Shown here: piece after piece, positions 6,394 to 6,796 of the stretch | Layout: every line of letters begins with the position of its first letter | How positions within the stretch are numbered: position 1 is the first letter of the stretch | The notes under the pieces: model-generated | What the model was told of the DNA's origin: nothing | Seen by the model: the letters and a program-made list of their open reading frames with translations, nothing else | Databases searched by the model: none | Origin: Candidatus Cloacimonadota bacterium | Lineage (GTDB): Bacteria > Cloacimonadota > Cloacimonadia > Cloacimonadales > TCS61 | Length of the DNA stretch: 6,796 nt | Direction: 5' to 3' | Assembly (NCBI GenBank): GCA_030667725.1 | Contig: DAOUVH010000048.1 | Coordinates: 1 to 6,796, forward strand | Translations under genes and position numbers: made by a program

Positions 6394-6796
6394 GTAGATT
6401 CAAGGTTGTTGTAATGGGTGGAGGACCTGGAGGATATGTTACAGCTATTCGGCTTCAGCAGTATGGAATTGATGTTGCAGTATTTGAAAAAGAGAGACTT
6501 GGAGGAGTTTGTCTGAATCATGGTTGCATTCCTACAAAGTCTTTGGTAAAGGTTGCTGAATTTTATTCAGAAATCAAGGGATCAGAAAATTTTGGAATAT
6601 CTATTGAAAAGTACAATGTCGATTATAAAAAAGTGTGGCAAAGAAAAAATGAAGTTGTAGAAAAACTGGTTTCCGGAATTGAATTCATGTTCAAAAAACG
6701 GAAGATCCAAACTATAAAAGAAACTGTTAAGAAAATTGAGAAAACCGGATCTGAATATAAAATTATTACAGACAACGAAGAATTCTTTGCTGATTA
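6390..6796 (+). CDS. lpdA: Dihydrolipoamide dehydrogenase-like flavoprotein, N-terminal part (runs off window)
   Basis: The first 135 residues of a pyridine nucleotide-disulfide oxidoreductase are visible. The FAD-binding Rossmann motif is VVVMGGGPGGYVTAIR (GGGPGG, 10-15), with the ribose-binding acidic residue at the end of strand 2 (E33). The redox-active disulfide lies in GGVCLNHGCIPTK (C41 and C46), spaced and spelled as in dihydrolipoamide dehydrogenases, the E3 subunit that reoxidises lipoamide of 2-oxoacid dehydrogenase or glycine cleavage complexes with NAD+. Mercuric or glutathione reductases share the fold but have other signatures around the disulfide. The GTG start overlaps the rpoN stop (GTGA) and has a strong site upstream, so translation is probably coupled to rpoN. 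The NAD and dimerisation domains lie beyond the window, so lpdA is likely but not certain. Confidence 0.85.
   Translation, partial: MSRFKVVVMGGGPGGYVTAIRLQQYGIDVAVFEKERLGGVCLNHGCIPTKSLVKVAEFYSEIKGSENFGISIEKYNVDYKKVWQRKNEVVEKLVSGIEFMFKKRKIQTIKETVKKIEKTGSEYKIITDNEEFFAD

Noticed and set aside
6279..6521. An 80-codon minus-strand frame across the rpoN/lpd boundary
   Set aside because: It is antisense to the RpoN box and the FAD motif, both of which are certain on the other strand.
1..6796. CRISPR arrays, tRNA or rRNA genes, insertion sequences, intrinsic terminators
   Set aside because: No regularly spaced repeats, cloverleaf candidates, transposase motifs or GC-rich hairpin plus T-run were found by reading both strands.

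Overview
The window looks like a chromosomal segment of an AT-rich Gram-negative (LPS-making) bacterium. It carries Kdo synthesis genes, an Lpt lipopolysaccharide-export block and rpoN. The lipoprotein form of LptC, the long repetitive LptA/OstA-like protein and the metal-dependent type of KdsA suggest a lineage outside the Gamma-/Betaproteobacteria. A member of the FCB group or a relative such as Cloacimonadota would fit, but this placement is an inference and is weak without a database search.

Left part (1-1005, minus strand): two gene fragments are joined near position 370. Positions 372-1005 encode the N-terminal B12-binding domain of a radical SAM protein, up to and including its CX3CX2C iron-sulfur motif. 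Beyond that point the similarity stops. Positions 1 to about 377 hold, in a different frame, the C-terminal part of an O-antigen ligase/polymerase-like membrane protein that runs off the window edge. This is a recombination scar or an assembly chimera, and it is the most anomalous feature of the window. A 130-nt divergent spacer then separates this strand from the plus-strand genes.

Right part (1136-6796, plus strand): kdsA, kdsC, lptC, a long lptA/OstA-like gene, lptB, rpoN and the start of a dihydrolipoamide dehydrogenase (lpd-type) gene. kdsA-kdsC are 7 nt apart, kdsC/lptC overlap by 47 nt and lptC/lptA by 23 nt. A 128-nt gap precedes lptB, which is followed 18 nt later by rpoN. The lpd-type gene begins with a GTG that overlaps the rpoN stop codon.

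Together the products would make Kdo (KdsA then KdsC), the inner-core sugar of LPS. They would also provide part of the machinery that moves LPS across the envelope: the LptB ATPase, the LptC periplasmic acceptor and the LptA-like periplasmic bridge. LptF, LptG and LptD are not in the window. The order Kdo genes - lptC - lptA - lptB - rpoN is the well-known conserved arrangement. Apart from the left-hand junction the region is ordinary core-genome content, and I found no convincing new system, mobile element, CRISPR array, tRNA or rRNA.
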